The notes beneath the pieces are model-generated. The model had not been told where the DNA came from. It saw only the letters and a list, made by a program, of their open reading frames with translations, and did no database searches. Of a DNA stretch of 64,000 nt, positions 62,201-64,000 are shown piece after piece. The first letter of the stretch is position 1. Every line of letters begins with the position of its first letter. Source of the stretch: Sisyra terminalis (taxonomy: Eukaryota; Arthropoda; Insecta; Neuroptera; Sisyridae); NCBI GenBank assembly GCA_958496175.1, contig OY292276.1, forward strand, positions 23,888,001 through 23,952,000, in the 5' to 3' direction. The translations under genes and the position numbers were made by a program.

Positions 62201-62440
62201 AACTGTTAAACATGTTAATTGGAATCACTATCCAAAGCATCTAACGTGAAGAATCAAGGTGCGAATTAAGTATTGCTCACCGTATCAATGCCGACCAGAA
62301 ATAAATCCAGGGCCAGAATTGAAGCAATTTTCGGATCAGATTCAGTAGACAAAATCCGTTGTAGCATCGATTGTTCATTTTCGGCTCGGGGCGACTTTTC
62401 CAGATTTGTTAATGCAATGTTTATGTGCTTTAATGAAATT
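56201..62440 (-). CDS. Second mitochondrial-clan cytochrome P450, 3' half (CYP301/CYP49-related)
   Basis: Five C-terminal exons are visible on the minus strand: 62,281-62,440; 61,859-62,028; 61,428-61,506; 56,683-56,892; 56,201-56,308, all with GT/AG borders and one frame; the upstream exons lie beyond the window. Landmarks: I-helix LALDLFLVGIDT, K-helix KETLR, MYPVVIGNGRQTTSD, PERW, heme site FASLPFGHGRRMCLGRRFAD, and the end MYTPNGPLKLKMIAR. The last three exons have exactly the sizes of the corresponding CYP49A1 exons (79, 210, 108 bases), and the intron phases match. The residue pattern looks closest to the CYP301 family, but that is from memory. A 4.5-kb intron holds two SINEs and transposon relics. 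The gene is tail-to-tail with the CYP49A1-like gene. Confidence 0.85.
56973..57140 (+). repeat. tRNA-derived SINE, copy 4 of 5 (best preserved)
   Basis: It begins GTCTACTGGTGGCCGAGTGG, with a good A box (TGGCCGAGTGG), then CCGCTCCAAAACTGGTAGG and the B-box-like GGTTCGATTCTCGTA, body GAGCAAATTTCCAATATTT and tail TTAACTCTAGAATCGTTAAG. The A box resembles that of tRNA-Leu/Ser. It lies about 80 bases upstream of the P450 exon 56,683-56,892 in antisense orientation. Confidence 0.85.
58025..58185 (+). repeat. tRNA-derived SINE, copy 5 of 5
   Basis: It contains GGTGACCGAGTGGTCAAGG (A box), CAAAACTGATAGGTGTTGG, the B-box-like GGGTTCAAATCTAGTA, body GAGCAAATTTTCGATATTTC and tail TAACCCTAGAGTCGCTTAAG. 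Confidence 0.8.
58721..58910 (-). pseudogene. hAT transposase C-terminal dimerisation domain remnant
   Basis: On the minus strand a frame reads PVTIATVERTFSKLKTIKDF, then LKYLALVAVEDKVANQL and ends KFAATK with TAG. This is the hAT dimerisation-domain pattern (pattern ...ERTFSKLK...) seen in hAT transposases and related zinc-finger MYM-type proteins. The upstream part of the protein is not readable, so it is a fragment in the P450 intron. Confidence 0.65.
59997..60200 (-). pseudogene. LINE C-terminal zinc-knuckle-like remnant
   Basis: The minus-strand frame contains ICRKRDEAEETVFHILVSYP, which resembles the cysteine/histidine-rich C-terminal pattern of R1/jockey-type LINE polyproteins (C..C..EEET..H). 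One cysteine is missing and no reverse transcriptase is adjacent. It lies in the P450 intron. Confidence 0.4.
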
Positions 62441-64000
62441 CTGGAAAAGAAAATAGTTCATTATTAGGTGAGGTATTTTGAACTAAGCCTTTAAAGTTTT
62501 ATGCCTCATAAATTGACAAAGTAAAAGAACAAATATTTTTACAATTAAAAATTTGTATAAATACTATCAAGTTTGAGCCGTCTTTTCCCGCTACTCACTC
62601 AGGATCATGATCCTCATAGGATTTAATATGTATAAGTCACTAATGTCACTGGTTCTACAGTAGTTGATTTGTTTTCATATATAAAAATAGTTCAAAAAGA
62701 TTATTCTTTTTAATTAGTATTCACGTCAAGACCGTGTGAAATATTTATATGGAATCTGTGATACAAACAAATACAAACCCTAATAATTATTCATAACGTC
62801 TTGTCAATCTAATGGGAGTGAAGAGGGAAGTTTAGGTATAAAATTTATGTTGTGATTGTTTAAATATTTTTTTCAGCAAAATTGTGTCACGTAATTATAA
62901 ATCAATCTGTAAAAATTTGGCATCCCAAGAAAAGAGTTCATTTATTTCGTGATGGAATTAGCTCAGAATAAAATTATTAAACGAGAGTGGGATTTTTGAG
63001 AATTACTTTCGTTCATCATTCTTACATAAAATAAATTTGTTTGGTATGCTGAAAGATTAAGGTATTAAAATTAAATTATATTAAATTGAATAAAATTTAA
63101 AGATTAACACCTTGAAGTAGATGAAAGCCCTGATAATACTATGAGGAATTAATAAACCTATGCCTCTGAAGGCTGAATTTATTCTCTAAACTCTCTTTGG
63201 CATATCTTGGTATCAAATGAAAGGGTTTGAGAAGTAAAATAAGAAAAGATACGTGATCGCTTTGTAAATTTTTACGGTCAATATTAGAATTATCCATACA
63301 TTATATTAATGTTTTATGATGGCGAATTTGATAAACTATTATAGATATTAAATGTATGCTTTAAACCAGGGTTTCTTAAGTAGTGCGTTGCGATCCTAAA
63401 TTGGATCATGGCAATAGTAGTTCGGGTTATCAAAAATCCAAAAAATTAAAAATATAAGGTAATGACTTTTATGTACAGTTTAAGAAACGCTACCTTATAC
63501 AAATACAGTTATTAAAAACTTCTTTTCATCCTATCAATTTTTCATAACTATATATCAGGATCTTATTTGTAACTGAGACTGGGAAGTGTAACGCTCTCCG
63601 TTACTGTAAAAAATTATTCATGTGCATTTGCCGAATTATGCGCCACTTGCTAGGGGTGCAGAAGTAAAATAAATAAAAATAAGAGGTGCATTTAGCTACT
63701 TAAAGAACAAATTCGTCATCCTAGTAGCCCTAGTCATTGATTTAGTATTCAAAATCAAAACGCTTAAAACACCATAAATTTATAGAAATTTAAAAAAAAA
63801 ACCGTTAGGAATATGGTATTTTATATAATACAGAGTACAAGTATGAATTAGTTTAAAGAAGTTTTCACAAAGAGGATTATTTATTGAACGAGTATCTCTA
63901 ATCATCGTATTCAATCAACTAACACCACTCTAATAGTAGTCTAGTTCTAGTAGCTGCTATCTTTATTATGCTGTTTAAGATTTTGATCTAATGTGGTTAC
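62441..64000. other. Non-coding end of window
   Basis: This should be intron of the second P450 gene; I searched for the exon corresponding to CYP49A1 exon 4 and did not see it. A small hAT-type MITE lies at 63,367-63,492 (CAGGGTTTCTTAA on the left, TTAAGAAACGCTA on the right, 6 of 8 flanking bases agreeing: CTTTAAAC, CCTTATAC). Confidence 0.5.

Noticed and set aside
1..64000. CRISPR arrays, bacterial operons or prophage-like blocks.
   Set aside because: No regularly spaced short direct repeats, no ribosome-binding-site-led gene clusters; all recognised genes are eukaryotic and mostly spliced.

Overview
This window is AT-rich nuclear DNA from an insect. The evidence is spliced genes with GT-AG introns, insect-type mitochondrial-clan cytochrome P450s, an insect-style RIC3 gene, a jockey-type LINE, and dense small DNA transposons. 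The protein set would fit a dipteran or another holometabolous insect; the species cannot be named from the sequence. All assignments come from reading the translations and splice sites, with no database search.

Layout from left to right. (1) 2.7-6.4 kb, + strand: the last four coding exons of the type II regulatory subunit of cAMP-dependent protein kinase (Pka-R2); the 5' end lies outside. (2) 6.4-14.9 kb: gene-poor DNA with several MITEs, a piggyBac-like MITE, one isolated coding-like exon on the minus strand, and a ~325-bp tandem repeat. (3) 15.0-20.4 kb, minus strand: Cyclin Q (CycQ/FAM58A, 3 exons), whose 4.6-kb intron is full of repeats. It is divergent from (4) TACO1/YebC-family mitochondrial translational activator at 21.2-22.0 kb. 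(5) 22.0-24.6 kb: intergenic, with an internally deleted Tc1 element. (6) 24.9-39.9 kb, + strand: RIC3, the nicotinic acetylcholine receptor chaperone, about 12 exons over 15 kb. It has a 354-nt phase-neutral exon encoding a six-cysteine luminal segment, a 21-nt microexon and a possible alternative terminal exon. (7) 40.3-40.8 kb, minus strand: NDUFA11 (complex I B14.7), tail-to-tail with RIC3 and divergent from (8) capping protein alpha (cpa) at 41.1-42.0 kb, + strand. (9) 42-48.4 kb: intergenic, with satellite units, a SINE and a 5'-truncated jockey LINE. (10) 48.4-52.9 kb, + strand: a complete nine-exon CYP49A1-like P450. (11) 56.2-62.4 kb, minus strand: the 3' half of a second mitochondrial-clan P450, converging on the first, with matching intron positions and nearly identical exon sizes.

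The genes are ordinary conserved genes with unrelated functions: PKA signalling, CDK10 partner cyclin, mitochondrial translation, receptor folding, respiratory complex I, actin capping and P450 oxidation. There is no sign of an operon-like system. The most interesting signals are the alternative architecture of RIC3, the tail-to-tail P450 pair, and a layered repeat landscape: a tRNA-derived SINE family with five copies, nested MITEs with target-site duplications, a dispersed satellite in both orientations, and a long near-perfect hairpin. I did not find a convincing previously undescribed molecular system.
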